Assembly (NCBI RefSeq): GCF_011927825.1
Contig: NZ_JAATJI010000001.1
Span: 558,001-622,000 of the forward strand
DNA length: 64,000 bases
Source of the DNA: Polymorphobacter fuscus
GTDB taxonomy: Bacteria; Pseudomonadota; Alphaproteobacteria; Sphingomonadales; Sphingomonadaceae
Direction: 5' to 3'
The notes under the pieces were generated by a model. The model ran no database searches, was not told the DNA's origin, and saw nothing but the letters and a program-made list of their open reading frames with translations. This document shows positions 53,399-63,265 of this stretch, in pieces. Each line of letters starts with the position of its first letter. Position 1 is the stretch's first letter. A program made the translations under genes and the position numbers.

Positions 53399-54234
53399 AG
53401 TTCCGGCCGCCGGTCGCGGAAAAAGCCGAATGCCGCCCGATGCTTCGCCGCGAGGTCGAGGTCGAAGGTCGCCATCACCCGGCCCGGTGCCTTGTCATCG
53501 AGTTCCGAAACGATGTCGCCACGCTGATCGGCGATGAAGCTGGTGCCGTAGAAATCCTGCGCGTGCGGTGTCCCCGCTTCCTCGATCCCGACGCGGTTGC
53601 ACGCCACCACCGGCACGACGTTGCTGACAGCGTGGCCCTGCATGGCGCGGCGCCACATCCGCCGCGTGTCGAGCAGCGGGTCGTGGGGTTCGCTGCCGAT
53701 CGCGGTCGGGAACATCAGCACCTCGGCGCCCTGCAACATCATGTGGCGCGCAGTCTCGGGATACCATTGGTCCCAGCAAATCCCGACGCCGATCACGCCA
53801 TGGCGCGTCTCCCACACCTTGAACCCGGTATTGCCCGGGCGGAAATAGAATTTTTCCTCATAGCCCGGGCCATCGGGAATATGGCTTTTGCGATAGACGC
53901 CCATGATGTTGCCGCCATCATCGATCATCGCCAGGCTATTGTAATGGTGGGGGCCATCCTTTTCGAAGAAGCTCGTCGGGATATAGGTTTTCGTTTCCAA
54001 AGCGACCTGCTGCATCGTCGCCACCGCTGGATGCTTGCCGAGCGGCAACGCGGTTGCAAACAGGCTCTCATCCTCATGCCGGCAAAAATAATGCCCTTCG
54101 AACAATTCCGGCGGCAGGATCACCTGCGCCCCGGCAGCCGCCGCATCGCGAACCGCAGCGGCGGTGTGCGCGATGTCGGTCTCGCGCACCCCGGTAAAGG
54201 CCAATTGCAGGCCGGCAACAGTGATTTCGCGCAT
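53371..54234 (-). CDS. aguB: N-carbamoylputrescine amidase
   Basis: Hydrolyses N-carbamoylputrescine to putrescine, CO2 and ammonia. The 287-residue nitrilase-fold enzyme has the full triad E43 (PPELF), K116 (YRKSHIPDGPG) and C153 (GICWDQWYPE). The closeness to plant and Pseudomonas AguB is clear from the GHYFCRHED stretch near 47-55. ATG at 54234 is eight bases after the aguA stop, so the agmatine pathway is an operon. The last nine codons overlap the convergent YqaJ-like gene. It supplies putrescine when arginine decarboxylase makes agmatine; no such decarboxylase is in the window. Confidence 0.96.
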   Translation of the reverse strand: MREITVAGLQLAFTGVRETDIAHTAAAVRDAAAAGAQVILPPELFEGHYFCRHEDESLFATALPLGKHPAVATMQQVALETKTYIPTSFFEKDGPHHYNSLAMIDDGGNIMGVYRKSHIPDGPGYEEKFYFRPGNTGFKVWETRHGVIGVGICWDQWYPETARHMMLQGAEVLMFPTAIGSEPHDPLLDTRRMWRRAMQGHAVSNVVPVVACNRVGIEEAGTPHAQDFYGTSFIADQRGDIVSELDDKAPGRVMATFDLDLAAKHRAAFGFFRDRRPELYGRLAQDV

Positions 54235-54242
54235 CGTTGTCC

Positions 54243-55214
54243 TCAGGCAGGCTGTTGCTGGGTGATGCAGTGGAAACTGCCGCCGCCGGTGAGAATATGG
54301 TCTGCCCGAAGCCCGATACAATCCCGCCCCGGAAACAGCGCGCCGATTGCCGCCACGGCCGCCGCGTCCGATGCGGCGCCATAGGTCGGCACCACCACGA
54401 CGCTGTTGGCGATATAGAAGTTCATGTGGCTGGCCGGCACGATCGCGCCATCGCGCAGCACGCGCCCCGGCGACGGCACCCCGACCACATCCAGCCCGAA
54501 ATCGCGGGCGCGCTCGTGGGCGTCGCTGAAGACATCGGCATTGGGATCGTCCGCCGCCGCAACAGGCAACGCCAGCACGCCGGGCGCCACGAAGCGCGCC
54601 AGATTGTCGACATGGCCGTCGGTATGGTCGTTGAGCAACCCCTCCCCCAGCCACAATACCCGGTCGATACCCAAGTCCCGCCGCAGATGCGATTCGACTT
54701 CGACCCGGTCCATCTTGGGATTGCGGTTGGGGTTGAGCAGGCATTGTTCGGTCGTCACCGCCAGCCCGGTGCCGTCGCAATCGATGGCGCCGCCTTCCAG
54801 CACCCAGCCGTGTCTGGCCAACGGCACCCCGGCCGCCTTGGCCACGAACGCCGCCACGCCATCGTCACCGGGCAAGTCATATTTGCCGCCCCAGCCGTTG
54901 AAGCGGAACCCGGCGCCGGCCGGGCCGACCGGCGACTGCATGAACAGCGGCCCGGTGTCGCGCAGCCAGATATCGCCGAAGCCATAGGCATGGAAACCGA
55001 CGTCGGCCCCGGCGAGCATGTCGCGCGCGACCGTCATCGCGGCATCGTTGGCGACGAGCAGCTCGACCCGTTCGCCCGCCGCAATCGCGCGGACCATTGC
55101 CGCAACTTCGGCCTGCGCCGGGGCAAGGTCGTCCTCCCAAAGGTCGGCGGCGCTGGGAAACGCTGTCCATGTTGCCGCATGCGGCATCCATTCGGCAGGC
55201 TGGCGTGCAGTCAC
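54243..55214 (-). CDS. aguA: Agmatine deiminase
   Basis: Converts agmatine to N-carbamoylputrescine and ammonia. The 323 residues (GTG at 55214, GAGGA seven bases upstream) begin VTARQPAEWMPHAATW, a typical start. Active-site elements: W/D in GFGDIWLRDTGP (about 100-111), EGGAID near 152-157, HTDGHVDN near 205-212 and C316 in GGSFHCITQQ. It is followed closely by aguB. The pathway gives putrescine from arginine without ornithine. The frame is open further upstream, but only this start has a proper ribosome-binding site. Confidence 0.95.
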   Translation of the reverse strand: MTARQPAEWMPHAATWTAFPSAADLWEDDLAPAQAEVAAMVRAIAAGERVELLVANDAAMTVARDMLAGADVGFHAYGFGDIWLRDTGPLFMQSPVGPAGAGFRFNGWGGKYDLPGDDGVAAFVAKAAGVPLARHGWVLEGGAIDCDGTGLAVTTEQCLLNPNRNPKMDRVEVESHLRRDLGIDRVLWLGEGLLNDHTDGHVDNLARFVAPGVLALPVAAADDPNADVFSDAHERARDFGLDVVGVPSPGRVLRDGAIVPASHMNFYIANSVVVVPTYGAASDAAAVAAIGALFPGRDCIGLRADHILTGGGSFHCITQQQPA

Positions 55215-55323
55215 TGGGTGTCCTCGCGGCTGGCAACACCGGCTGCGGGCGCCAGCGAAGCAGGATGTAGATGACCTTTGCTTGCCAGCCCGGCGAGCCC
55301 AACGCAATGTCCGACCGCCCCGT

Positions 55324-56049
55324 TCAGGCGTCCGGCGACCTCGGCTTGAACCCCTGCGCCACCACATACCATTCGCTCGAACCCTTGCGACTGGCAGGCG
55401 GCTTGACGTGCTTGACCGTGGCGAACGACTGTTTCAGCAACGCCGTCAGCGTGCCGTCGCCACCTCCCGCGAGCACCTTGGCAACAAAGGTCCCGCCGGG
55501 CCGCAGCAGGCGGCCTGCCATATCGAGTCCCGCCTCGATCAGCCCCATGGTGCGCAGATAGTCGGTCATCTGATGGCCGACGGTGTTGGCGGCCATGTCG
55601 GACAGCACGATATCGGCCTGCCCGCCGAGCGCGCCGAGCAGCAGCGCCTCGGTGTCGTCGTCCAATATGTCCTTCTCGAACAAGGTGACCCCGGCGATCG
55701 GCTCAATCGGCAGCAGATCGATACCGACCACCGTCGCGCGCGGCCGCCGTTCCAGCACCACCTGGCACCAGCCCCCCGGCGCCGCGCCCAGATCGACCAC
55801 CCGATCGACCTGGCCGAGCAGCGAAAACTGCGCGTCGAGCTCCTTCAACTTGAAGGCGGCGCGGCTGCGATACCCCGCGGCCTTGGCAGCAGCGACATAA
55901 GGGTCGTTCAGGTGGCGGGCGAGCCACTGGTTGGACGACGTCGTGCGACGATGGGTGTTGCGCACCTTTACCTTGCCGCCGCGCGACCGCCCGCTGGGAC
56001 CGTTGCCGGCGCCCGCGCCACTGCCATGGCCATTCTTGCTGCCGGTCAT
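55324..56049 (-). CDS. rlmE: 23S rRNA 2'-O-methyltransferase RlmE (FtsJ)
   Basis: Methylates the 2'-O of U2552 in 23S rRNA late in 50S assembly. The 241 residues have a basic, glycine-rich N-terminal extension (1-30) and then the catalytic core with KELDAQFSLLGQVDRVVDLG, AAPGGWCQVVL (SAM motif I, about 90-100), the catalytic lysine in YRSRAAFKLKEL, and motif IV SDMAANTVGHQMTD near 148-161. The ATG at 56049 overlaps the ppx stop by four bases. It is separate from aguA downstream (109 bp). Confidence 0.94.
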   Translation of the reverse strand: MTGSKNGHGSGAGAGNGPSGRSRGGKVKVRNTHRRTTSSNQWLARHLNDPYVAAAKAAGYRSRAAFKLKELDAQFSLLGQVDRVVDLGAAPGGWCQVVLERRPRATVVGIDLLPIEPIAGVTLFEKDILDDDTEALLLGALGGQADIVLSDMAANTVGHQMTDYLRTMGLIEAGLDMAGRLLRPGGTFVAKVLAGGGDGTLTALLKQSFATVKHVKPPASRKGSSEWYVVAQGFKPRSPDA

Positions 56050-57122
56050 GATGTTGCGGTCCAGACGCCGTCGCGCGCCATCAGGCTGCGCAAAATACCC
56101 TCGCGAATGCCACGATCGGCAACGCGCACCTCCCCGCCCGGCCAACGCATCAGAATGGCATCGAGAATCGCGCACCCCGCCACGATCAGTTCGGCGCGGT
56201 CGGCGCCGACACAGGCGATCCGCGACCGCTCCTCCACGCTCCGCGCCGCGATCGACCGGCAAAGTTGCGTCATCGATTCTGTCCCCACACGGCAGCCGTC
56301 GACGCGCCGCCGGTCATAGCCGGGAAGCCCCAGTTCCACACTCGCCAGCGTGGTGATCGTCCCCGAGGTGCCAAGCAGTTGCACGTCCGCAACCTGCCGC
56401 GCCGCCAGCCGGGCAGCAAAGCGGTCGAGCAAGGGCGTCACCCGGCCCAGCATTCGGGCATAGGCAGCGGCGCGATCTTCGGCACGCGGCCATTGCGGTT
56501 CGGTTTCGGCAAGGCTGACGACCCCCCAGGGCAGGCTGATCCAGTCGAGGATTGCCGGCTGCCCGCCCTCTCCGGCCTCGGGCGACACCAGCATCAATTC
56601 GCTCGATCCGCCGCCGATGTCGAACACCAGCGCGGGCGGCCCGGCCGGATCGATCAGCGTCTGGCAGCCGAGGACCGCCAGGCGCGCTTCCTCGGCGGCG
56701 CTGATCACGTCGAGTGCAATGCCGGTTTCGGCGTAGACGCGCTCGACGAAGCGGACTCCATTGGCCGCGCGCCGGCACGCCTCTGTCGCCACGTTGCGCG
56801 TCAACCGCACATCCCGCCGCGCCAACTTGTCGGCGCACGCCGCCAATGCCGCCACCGTCCGGTCCATGGCCGCATCGGAAAGCCGACCCGATTCCATCAA
56901 GCCTTCTCCCAGGCGCACGACGCGCGAATAGGCATCGATGATGACGAAACCCTGTGGCCCGGGCTGGGCAATCAGCAGCCGGCAATTGTTGGTGCCAAGG
57001 TCGAGCGCGCCATAGCTTCGACCCCGCCGATAGCGCGGGCCGCGTGCCAGGGCCGTGGGGACCCCACGCTCCTGACCGGTGCCGGGCCGCATCGACCCGG
57101 CGGAATCGGCGTATGCCGACAT
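56046..57122 (-). CDS. ppx: Exopolyphosphatase / GppA family
   Basis: Degrades polyphosphate or pppGpp from the chain end. The 358 residues of the ASKHA fold show ALDLGTNNCRLLIA (about 38-51), TRNVATEACRRAANG (about 104-118), VFDIGGGSSELMLV (about 158-171) and GTSGTITTLASVEL (about 258-271). The start is uncertain: the ATG at 57122 is chosen, while a TTG at 57140 lies in the same frame. It is co-transcribed with rlmE (four-base overlap). It is distant from the phosphate operon here, although both concern phosphate homeostasis. Ppx versus GppA cannot be separated by eye. Confidence 0.9.
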   Translation of the reverse strand: MSAYADSAGSMRPGTGQERGVPTALARGPRYRRGRSYGALDLGTNNCRLLIAQPGPQGFVIIDAYSRVVRLGEGLMESGRLSDAAMDRTVAALAACADKLARRDVRLTRNVATEACRRAANGVRFVERVYAETGIALDVISAAEEARLAVLGCQTLIDPAGPPALVFDIGGGSSELMLVSPEAGEGGQPAILDWISLPWGVVSLAETEPQWPRAEDRAAAYARMLGRVTPLLDRFAARLAARQVADVQLLGTSGTITTLASVELGLPGYDRRRVDGCRVGTESMTQLCRSIAARSVEERSRIACVGADRAELIVAGCAILDAILMRWPGGEVRVADRGIREGILRSLMARDGVWTATS

Positions 57123-57233
57123 GATGTTGATCCATTTCAATCACCGACGGCTCGAACAGAACCGCAGCACCTGTGGCAAAGGTAATGCGCCTTGCAAAAA
57201 AGCGCAAACCGGCCCCGCCCGGCGGTTCGGCGA

Positions 57234-57262
57234 TTGACTTCGCACCCAGTCCTGCCTATGCG
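57234..57262 (+). promoter_or_regulatory. Promoter of the tRNA-Gln/tRNA-Ala pair
   Basis: TTGACT at 57234-57239 and TATGCG at 57257-57262 lie 17 bases apart. The tRNA-Gln begins at 57290, about 20 bases after the expected start. Spacing and position match a stable-RNA promoter. Confidence 0.65.
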
Positions 57263-57289
57263 CCCCATCTCGGTCGGACGCTGGCCCAA

Positions 57290-57363
57290 TGCCCTGTCGT
57301 CTAAAGGTAAGACTACGGACTCTGACTCCGTTAATTGAGGTTCGAATCCTCACGGGGCATCCA
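57290..57363 (+). tRNA. tRNA-Gln (anticodon CUG)
   Basis: Acceptor TGCCCTG/CGGGGCA, D-arm GTCT region, anticodon stem ACGGA/TCCGT with loop CTCTGAC (anticodon CTG), T-arm TGAGGTTCGAATCCTCA and an encoded CCA at 57361-57363. It shares a promoter with tRNA-Ala. Confidence 0.96.
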
Positions 57364-57448
57364 GCCCGCCCGACCGATGTTCCCTCTGCAAAAGCGATAT
57401 TGCATCGCTCCGGGTGCCCTCTTATACGGGCCATCTTCCGTCGATTGT

Positions 57449-57524
57449 GGGGCAATAGCTCAGATGGGAGAGCGCAGCAATCGCACTGCTGAGGTCGGGA
57501 GTTCGATCCTCCCTTGCTCCACCA
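57449..57524 (+). tRNA. tRNA-Ala (anticodon CGC)
   Basis: Acceptor GGGGCAA/TTGCTCC with the G3-U70 pair that marks tRNA-Ala, D-arm GCTC/GAGC, anticodon stem CAGCA/TGCTG with loop ATCGCAC (anticodon CGC), T-arm GGGAGTTCGATCCTCCC and an encoded CCA at 57522-57524. It lies 85 bases after tRNA-Gln, in the same direction. Confidence 0.96.
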
Positions 57525-57785
57525 ACTTCTGGCGGCCTTTTGTACATGCCTTCGCTCTCACGGCGGTGATCCCGGCTCCAGGTCACGGACTAATCCGGGC
57601 TGCAACAACGCACGATCCGACGATTGCGTCGACATAGTCGGTCGAGCACCAAGGTTTGGCGCAACCGAACGGTCAGTTGCGCTTACCGGCGCGCTGCAGG
57701 GAAACTTTCAGTGCCACGACGCTGCTCGGACAGGATGCCGATGGTCACCACTGGCGGCTGGCGCGGCGCGTCGCGACCATCACAC
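57525..57785. other. Gap between tRNA-Ala and acyl-CoA synthetase gene
   Basis: About 260 bases with no supported gene. The left part is AT-richer than average and lies just downstream of two tRNA genes, a common integration place, but no integrase remnant or tRNA 3' repeat was noticed. It also carries the 3' region of the minus-strand acyl-CoA synthetase transcript. Confidence 0.5.
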
Positions 57786-59414
57786 TCACGCGGTTGGAAG
57801 CCGGTAATCCTTGTAGCGCTCCCGAAGTTCGGTCTTGAGCAGCTTGCCCGTGGCCGTATGCGGCAGATCTTCCACGATCAGCACATCGTCGGGCATCCAC
57901 CATTTGGCGATCTTGCCGTCGAGATAGGCCAGCACGGCTTCCTTGGAGACAGTCGCACCCTCTTTCTGGCGCACCAGCAGGAGCGGCCGCTCGTCCCATT
58001 TCGGATGGGCGATACCGATCACCGCCGCCTCGGCGACGCCGGGCGCGCCAACAGCGGCGTTTTCAAGATCGATCGAGCTGATCCATTCGCCGCCCGACTT
58101 GATCACATCCTTCGACCGATCGACGATGTGCATGTAACCGAGGGCATCCAGCGTCGCGACATCGCCCGTATCGAACCAGCCATCGGCATCGAGCACCTGG
58201 CCGCCGTCGCCCTTGAAATAGCTGCCGACGATCCAGGGACCGCGCACCATCAACCGACCGAAATCGGTGCCGTTGCGCGGGATCTCGGCGCCGTCTTCAT
58301 CGACGACCTTCATCTCGACCCCGAAAAGCCCCCGGCCCTGCTTCACACGATAGTCGATCTGCTGCTCGTAAGGCATTGCCAGGACTTCGGGCGATGCTGT
58401 GCCGACCGTACCGAGCGGCGACATTTCGGTCATGCCCCACAGCTGCATGACATGGACGCCGTGAAGGGTGTCGAACGCCTCGATCATGCTGCGCGGCACC
58501 GCCGAACCCCCGATCGCGGTGCGCTTCAGCTTGCCGAGCCCACCGCCGGCCTTTTCCAGATGCTGCAACATGCCGAGCCAGATCGTCGGCACAGCAAGTG
58601 CGACATCGACATCTTCATCGACAATCAGCTTCTGCAAGGTCGGCGCGTCGAAATGCGGGCCGCCCATCACCAGCTTCGCGCCGGCGGCGGCGGCGGTATA
58701 GGGTATGCTCCATGCGTTGGCATGGTACATCGGTGCGATGGGACAGACCACCGATGCGGCGCCCAGCCCGAACGTATCGGTCATGCACGCCGCCATCGCA
58801 TGAAGGACGTTCGAGCGGTGGCTATACTGGACCCCCTTGGGGTTGCCGGTGGTGCCACTGGTATAGCAAAGTCCGGCTGCGGCGGTTTCCGGCACCGGCG
58901 TCCATGCCATCGCCGGGTCTTCGGCGGCGATCAGCTCCTCGTAGCAAAGAAGGTCGAGCGTGGAATCCGCCGGCATATGGCTGCGGTCGGTCATCAGCAC
59001 GAAATGTTCGATGCTGGTCAACCGCGGCGCCAGCCGCTCGACCAGCTTGACGAAGGTCAGGTCGAAAAACAGGATCCGGTCTTCGGCATGGTTGGCGATA
59101 TAGACAATCTGGTCGTCGAACAGGCGGGGGTTGATCGTATGGGCAACGCCCCCCATTCCCGAAATGCCGTACCAGCCTTCGACATGTCGATAGGTGTTCC
59201 ACGCCAATGTCGCGACGCGGTCACCTGGAACAATCCCCATCCGCCGCAATGCCTCGGCCACCTGCCGGGCGCGACCATGGACGGTGCGCCAGTTGCTGCG
59301 ATGCACCCCGCCTTCACACGTCAGGCTGATGACCTCGCGGTCGCCATGGTTGGTCGCCGCGTGGTCGATCAGCTTCCAGACCAGCAGCGGCCAATCCTGC
59401 ATCGTGCCCAACAT
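57786..59414 (-). CDS. Long/medium-chain acyl-CoA synthetase (AMP-binding)
   Basis: Activates a fatty acid to acyl-CoA with ATP. The 542 residues hold the AMP-binding P-loop [19 protein letters not shown] (about 177-195), LWGMTEMSP (about 317-325), the adenylate-domain [17 protein letters not shown] (about 416-432) and the C-terminal lysine in [15 protein letters not shown] near 520-534. ATG at 59414 is chosen because GGGGAG is six bases upstream. The sequence is of the AlkK/FadD3-like medium-chain group. It stands alone between the tRNA pair and a small minus/plus gene boundary; fatty acid beta-oxidation enzymes are not next to it. Confidence 0.93.
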   Translation of the reverse strand: MLGTMQDWPLLVWKLIDHAATNHGDREVISLTCEGGVHRSNWRTVHGRARQVAEALRRMGIVPGDRVATLAWNTYRHVEGWYGISGMGGVAHTINPRLFDDQIVYIANHAEDRILFFDLTFVKLVERLAPRLTSIEHFVLMTDRSHMPADSTLDLLCYEELIAAEDPAMAWTPVPETAAAGLCYTSGTTGNPKGVQYSHRSNVLHAMAACMTDTFGLGAASVVCPIAPMYHANAWSIPYTAAAAGAKLVMGGPHFDAPTLQKLIVDEDVDVALAVPTIWLGMLQHLEKAGGGLGKLKRTAIGGSAVPRSMIEAFDTLHGVHVMQLWGMTEMSPLGTVGTASPEVLAMPYEQQIDYRVKQGRGLFGVEMKVVDEDGAEIPRNGTDFGRLMVRGPWIVGSYFKGDGGQVLDADGWFDTGDVATLDALGYMHIVDRSKDVIKSGGEWISSIDLENAAVGAPGVAEAAVIGIAHPKWDERPLLLVRQKEGATVSKEAVLAYLDGKIAKWWMPDDVLIVEDLPHTATGKLLKTELRERYKDYRLPTA

Positions 59415-59463
59415 TGTCATCTCCCCAAAATCATTGCCCCGGACCTTAGCCACCCTGGCCCGT

Positions 59464-59492
59464 TTGACAACGACCGCAGTTTAGAACATATA
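59464..59492 (+). promoter_or_regulatory. Sigma-70-like promoter before a small gene
   Basis: TTGACA at 59464-59469 and CATATA at 59487-59492 are 17 bases apart; the -35 box is a perfect consensus. The start codon of the 62-residue gene follows at 59557. Confidence 0.6.
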
Positions 59493-59556
59493 GGGAACGT
59501 CGGGGGTTCGACGCGACACGAGATGCGACACACGATACGAAACAAGGGGTAAGACC

Positions 59557-59745
59557 ATGATCGTCACCATCGTCATCATGCTTGCATTTGCGGCTATCCA
59601 TGCGCTGGTCGCGACGATGCTGACGGAGGCGTGGCCGTCCATCATGCTGGCGCTTCGAGGCGCTGCGCCGGACGTGGCCAGGCCGGAGCGAGCGGCCGCT
59701 TACGCGGACAGCGTCGCGGCTTCGCGCTGCTGCAACCGGGCGTAG
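59557..59745 (+). CDS. Small membrane protein (62 residues), overlaps pssA
   Basis: No function recognised. The frame opens MIVTIVIMLAFAAIHALVAT with a hydrophobic helix (about 1-20), a second weak hydrophobic stretch (WPSIMLALRG, about 26-35), and a polar Ala/Arg tail with two adjacent cysteines. AAGGGG lies 9-14 bases before the ATG at 59557, and a consensus-like promoter lies at 59464-59492. The last 46 bases overlap the convergent pssA gene. The promoter and leader make it credible, but the coding capacity is modest and homology is untested. It could instead mark the 5' part of an antisense transcript to pssA. Confidence 0.5.
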   Translation: MIVTIVIMLAFAAIHALVATMLTEAWPSIMLALRGAAPDVARPERAAAYADSVAASRCCNRA

Positions 59746-60482
59746 CTGCGCACTGCGAACGGAATGGTGGCGGCATAGGCGATGCAGCTCAGCGTCAGCG
59801 TCATCCACGGCGCTGAAAACAGCGCACCGGCGAACAACCCGACCGCGACCAGCGCCGGCAGACGTTGCGACGGTCGCAGCCGCAGCGACCCGAAGCTGAA
59901 GGTCGGCAGGCTGGACACCATCAGAAACGCCACCGGCAGCACGACCAGGCTGACCAGCGTTGCGCGCACGCGCGGATCGCCGAGCAGCGCTGGCTCCAGC
60001 CAGAAGGTCAGGAACAAGGGACTGAGCGTCAGTCCGGCAGCAACCGGCGCCGGCACGCCGGTCAGAAACCCGGCGCGCTTGTGCGGCTGCGGCGCCGCAT
60101 CGATCTGCGCGTTGAAGCGCGCAAGTCGCAGCGCGCAGGTGACGGCGTGCGACAGAGCGATCACCCAGCCGATCCCGGGCAGATATTGCAAGGACCAGAG
60201 ATAGACGATCAGCGCCGGCGCCACCCCGAAGGCGGTGACATCGGACAGCGAGTCGAGTTCCGCGCCAAACCGCGTCGCGCCCTTCAGCAAGCGCGCGATC
60301 CGTCCGTCGATGCCATCAAGAACACCGGCGACGATGATCGACGCCACCGCCTTTTCCCATTCCCCGGCAATACCGAAACGGACGCCGGTCAGTCCGAAGC
60401 ACAACGCCAGCACCGTGACCGCATTCGGGATCAGGGCGCGAAGCGGTATCCCGCGCACGTGGCGCCGCGGGCGATCAATCAC
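59700..60482 (-). CDS. pssA: CDP-diacylglycerol-serine O-phosphatidyltransferase
   Basis: Makes phosphatidylserine from CDP-diacylglycerol and serine in the inner membrane. The 260 residues have about eight hydrophobic helices and the CDP-alcohol phosphotransferase signature [11 protein letters not shown] (about 56-66) followed by GAELDSLSD (about 73-81), with D, G, R and D metal and substrate residues in place. Its ATG at 60482 overlaps the psd stop by four bases (ATGA), so decarboxylase and synthase form one operon for phosphatidylethanolamine. Its 3' end overlaps the small plus-strand gene. Confidence 0.95.
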   Translation of the reverse strand: MIDRPRRHVRGIPLRALIPNAVTVLALCFGLTGVRFGIAGEWEKAVASIIVAGVLDGIDGRIARLLKGATRFGAELDSLSDVTAFGVAPALIVYLWSLQYLPGIGWVIALSHAVTCALRLARFNAQIDAAPQPHKRAGFLTGVPAPVAAGLTLSPLFLTFWLEPALLGDPRVRATLVSLVVLPVAFLMVSSLPTFSFGSLRLRPSQRLPALVAVGLFAGALFSAPWMTLTLSCIAYAATIPFAVRSYARLQQREAATLSA

Positions 60483-61249
60483 TGGGCTATGCCGCCGAGC
60501 AGCGCTGCGCTGCCCTGCCTGGCAAGCACGGTTTCGCCAGCCACGGCGCGCTGACCCACGATGACCGCAGGCACATAACCAGCTGGCAGATAGACATCGA
60601 CCCGGCTGCCGAACCGGATCAGCCCGACCCGCTCGCCAATCGCCAGCCGCGTGCCTTCCTCGACAAAGCGCATGATCCGCCGCGCCACCAGCCCGGCGAT
60701 CTGGGTGAAGGCCACACGCGTGCCGTCGGCGCTCTCGACTATGAAATATTGCCGTTCATTGTCGTCGCTGGCCTTGTCGAGATCCGCGTTCAGGAACTTG
60801 CCCGGTACATAGACAATGCGTGTCAAAGTGCCGGCGATCGGTGACCGATTCACATGGACATCGAAGACATTCATGAACACCGAAATCCGCGTACACGGGC
60901 CGGCCGACAGTCCGCCCTCGCCCGCCAACTGGCGCGGCGGCTCGACACTGGTGATCAGGCTGACCAGGCCGTCGGCAGGCGAGATAATAAGGCCGGGGTC
61001 GACCGGCGTCACCCGAATCGGATCACGAAAGAACGCCGCCACCCAGATCGTCAGGCCGGCCAACAACCAGGCCACGGCTTCCCAATGGAAGATGAACCCG
61101 GTGACGAGCACGGCCGCGGCGGCAATGCCGACGAACTTGCGCCCTTCCGGGTGCATCGACGGCAGTTTGTAACGCGCCGATTCCCCTGGAACGATTGCCA
61201 GCGGGCGATCGGGGACGGTTTCCATTTCGGTCGGCAATTCGCTTGTCAT
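60479..61249 (-). CDS. psd: Phosphatidylserine decarboxylase proenzyme (short type)
   Basis: Decarboxylates phosphatidylserine to phosphatidylethanolamine. The 256-residue proenzyme has a membrane helix pair (about 40-75), the substrate segment [10 protein letters not shown] near 95-104, [17 protein letters not shown] near 127-143, and the self-cleavage site in [11 protein letters not shown] near 216-226, where the serine becomes the pyruvoyl group. Length and the FGS motif fit the short alphaproteobacterial type. The ATG at 61249 gives [16 protein letters not shown]; an open frame continues upstream but is not protein-like. pssA follows with a four-base overlap. Confidence 0.95.
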   Translation of the reverse strand: MTSELPTEMETVPDRPLAIVPGESARYKLPSMHPEGRKFVGIAAAAVLVTGFIFHWEAVAWLLAGLTIWVAAFFRDPIRVTPVDPGLIISPADGLVSLITSVEPPRQLAGEGGLSAGPCTRISVFMNVFDVHVNRSPIAGTLTRIVYVPGKFLNADLDKASDDNERQYFIVESADGTRVAFTQIAGLVARRIMRFVEEGTRLAIGERVGLIRFGSRVDVYLPAGYVPAVIVGQRAVAGETVLARQGSAALLGGIAQ

Positions 61250-61341
61250 GCCTGGTGCTTTAGCCGTGTGGCACGGTGCGCGCAAATCGCCGCCGCTGCG
61301 ACATGGATGACGCACGCGCTGCGGTCCGCCATAAGGCGCCG

Positions 61342-61911
61342 ATGATACGTTCGCTTCTGGTTTTCTGTGGGTCGCGATCCGGCCATGATCCTGCCCATGC
61401 GGCGCTGGCCGAAGCACTCGGCACCCTGCTTGCGACACATGGCGTCACGCTCGTCTACGGCGGTGGCGGTGTCGGCCTGATGGGCGTCATGGCGCGTGCA
61501 GCGCTCGGCGCGGGTGGCCGTGTTGTCGGGGTGATTCCGCAAAGCCTGATGACGGTGGAAATCGCGCAGCCAGGGCTTGCAGAATTGCACGTCACCGAAA
61601 CACTCCATGCCCGCAAGGCGCTGATGCATATGCACGCGGACGCAATCTTGGCGCTGCCGGGCAGCATCGGAACCCTCGACGAGCTGTTCGAATCGATGAC
61701 CTGGCGCGAATTGGGTATCCATGACAAGCCGATCTGGCTGATGGGCGACAACGGCTATTGGGCGCCACTGCTGGCACTGATGCGCCATCTGACCGCCGAG
61801 GGTTTTGCGCCGGCACACCTTGACCGGCTGGCGGTGCCGCTGCCCGATCTGGCGGCCCTCGCCGCACTGCTGCCGCCGCGAAATCGCACGCCGTCAACCG
61901 GCAATTCTTGA
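61342..61911 (+). CDS. LOG family protein (TIGR00730, Rossmann fold)
   Basis: A 189-residue protein of the LOG/YvdD family, which includes nucleotide 5'-monophosphate nucleosidases that release cytokinin-like bases. The motif [14 protein letters not shown] (7-20), GGGGVGLMG (about 40-48) and the usual PGGxGTxxE appear, the last as [13 protein letters not shown] (about 112-124), with Gly-Ser in place of Gly-Gly. AAGG precedes the ATG at 61342. It is divergent from psd and 87 bp before icd. Substrate and physiological role are uncertain; the motif change may alter activity. Confidence 0.9.
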   Translation: MIRSLLVFCGSRSGHDPAHAALAEALGTLLATHGVTLVYGGGGVGLMGVMARAALGAGGRVVGVIPQSLMTVEIAQPGLAELHVTETLHARKALMHMHADAILALPGSIGTLDELFESMTWRELGIHDKPIWLMGDNGYWAPLLALMRHLTAEGFAPAHLDRLAVPLPDLAALAALLPPRNRTPSTGNS

Positions 61912-61998
61912 CCCCTCGCACATCGGCACCCTAGACGGGGCGGACAGCGTTTGCCCTGCGTCATCACGGGGCCGACCATGACAAGGCGTGAGGACAGC

Positions 61999-63219
61999 AT
62001 GGCAAAGATCAAGGTCGAAAATCCCGTCGTCGAGCTCGATGGCGACGAGATGACGCGGATCATCTGGCAATGGATCCGCGAGCAGTTGATCCTGCCCTAT
62101 CTCGATATCGACCTGATGTATTTTGATCTCGGCATCGAGAACCGCGACGACACCGATGACAAGGTCACGGTGCAATCGGCCAATGCCATTCGCGAATTCG
62201 GCGTCGGCGTGAAATGCGCGACCATCACGCCCGACGAAGCCCGGGTGAAGGAATTCGGACTGAAGCGCATGTGGAAGTCGCCGAACGGCACCATCCGCAA
62301 CATCCTGGGCGGCGTCGTCTTCCGCGAGCCCATCGTCATCAAGTCGGTGCCCCGCCTCATCCCCGGCTGGACCGATCCCATCGTCATCGGTCGCCACGCC
62401 TTTGGCGACCAGTATCGCGCCACCGATTTTCTCGTCCCCGGCCCCGGCAAGCTGATGATGAAATGGGTCAGCCAGGATGGCGAGGAGACCATCGAGCACG
62501 AAGTGTTCGATTATCCGTCCGCGGGCGTCGCCATGGGCATGTACAACCTTGATGACTCGATCCGCGACTTCGCCCGTGCCTGCCTCAACTATGGCCTGGC
62601 GCGGCAGTGGCCCGTGTATCTGTCGACCAAGAACACCATCCTCAAGGCCTATGACGGCCGCTTCAAGGATCTGTTCGAGGAAGTCTATGTCAACGATTTC
62701 AAGGCACAATACCGCAAGGCCGGCATCGTGTACGAACATCGCCTGATCGATGACCTCGTCGCTTCGGCGCTCAAATGGTCGGGCAAGTTCGTCTGGGCCT
62801 GCAAGAATTATGATGGCGATGTGCAGTCGGACATGGTCGCGCAAGGCTTTGGTTCGCTGGGCCTGATGACCTCCATCCTCATGACCCCCGATGGCCGCAC
62901 GGTGGAGGCCGAAGCGGCCCATGGCACCGTTACGCGTCACTACCGCATGCACCAGGAAGGCAAGCCGACCAGCACCAACCCGATCGCGTCGATCTTTGCA
63001 TGGACCGGCGGGCTGAAGCATCGCGGCAAGCTCGATGGCACGCCAAAGGTCACCGAATTCGCCGAAACGCTGGAACGGATTTGCATCGAAACCGTCGAAT
63101 CCGGTGCGATGACTAAGGATCTGGCACTGTTGATCGGGCCGGACCAAGCGTGGATGACGACCGAGAAATTCTTCGAGGCGGTGCGCTCCAATCTCGATCG
63201 GGCGATTTCGGCCGGCTGA
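61999..63219 (+). CDS. icd: Isocitrate dehydrogenase, NADP-dependent
   Basis: Oxidises isocitrate to 2-oxoglutarate in the citric acid cycle. The 406 residues match the eukaryotic-like NADP enzyme of alphaproteobacteria. Seen are [20 protein letters not shown] (1-20), the substrate serine region [12 protein letters not shown] (about 93-104), the metal/isocitrate site [20 protein letters not shown] near 271-290 and the NADP-binding [14 protein letters not shown] near 305-318. GAGGA lies six bases upstream of the ATG at 61999; a longer open frame begins at 61951. It stands alone in front of a CPA2 antiporter. Confidence 0.97.
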   Translation: MAKIKVENPVVELDGDEMTRIIWQWIREQLILPYLDIDLMYFDLGIENRDDTDDKVTVQSANAIREFGVGVKCATITPDEARVKEFGLKRMWKSPNGTIRNILGGVVFREPIVIKSVPRLIPGWTDPIVIGRHAFGDQYRATDFLVPGPGKLMMKWVSQDGEETIEHEVFDYPSAGVAMGMYNLDDSIRDFARACLNYGLARQWPVYLSTKNTILKAYDGRFKDLFEEVYVNDFKAQYRKAGIVYEHRLIDDLVASALKWSGKFVWACKNYDGDVQSDMVAQGFGSLGLMTSILMTPDGRTVEAEAAHGTVTRHYRMHQEGKPTSTNPIASIFAWTGGLKHRGKLDGTPKVTEFAETLERICIETVESGAMTKDLALLIGPDQAWMTTEKFFEAVRSNLDRAISAG

Positions 63220-63265
63220 TCGAATTGAGGCTGGCGTTACGGTTGTTTCATGCCAGTCTGACCCC

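Noticed and set aside
57290..57785. tRNA pair as the border of a genomic island
   Set aside because: No integrase, direct repeat of a tRNA 3' end or change in base composition is visible after 57524 beyond a short AT-richer gap.
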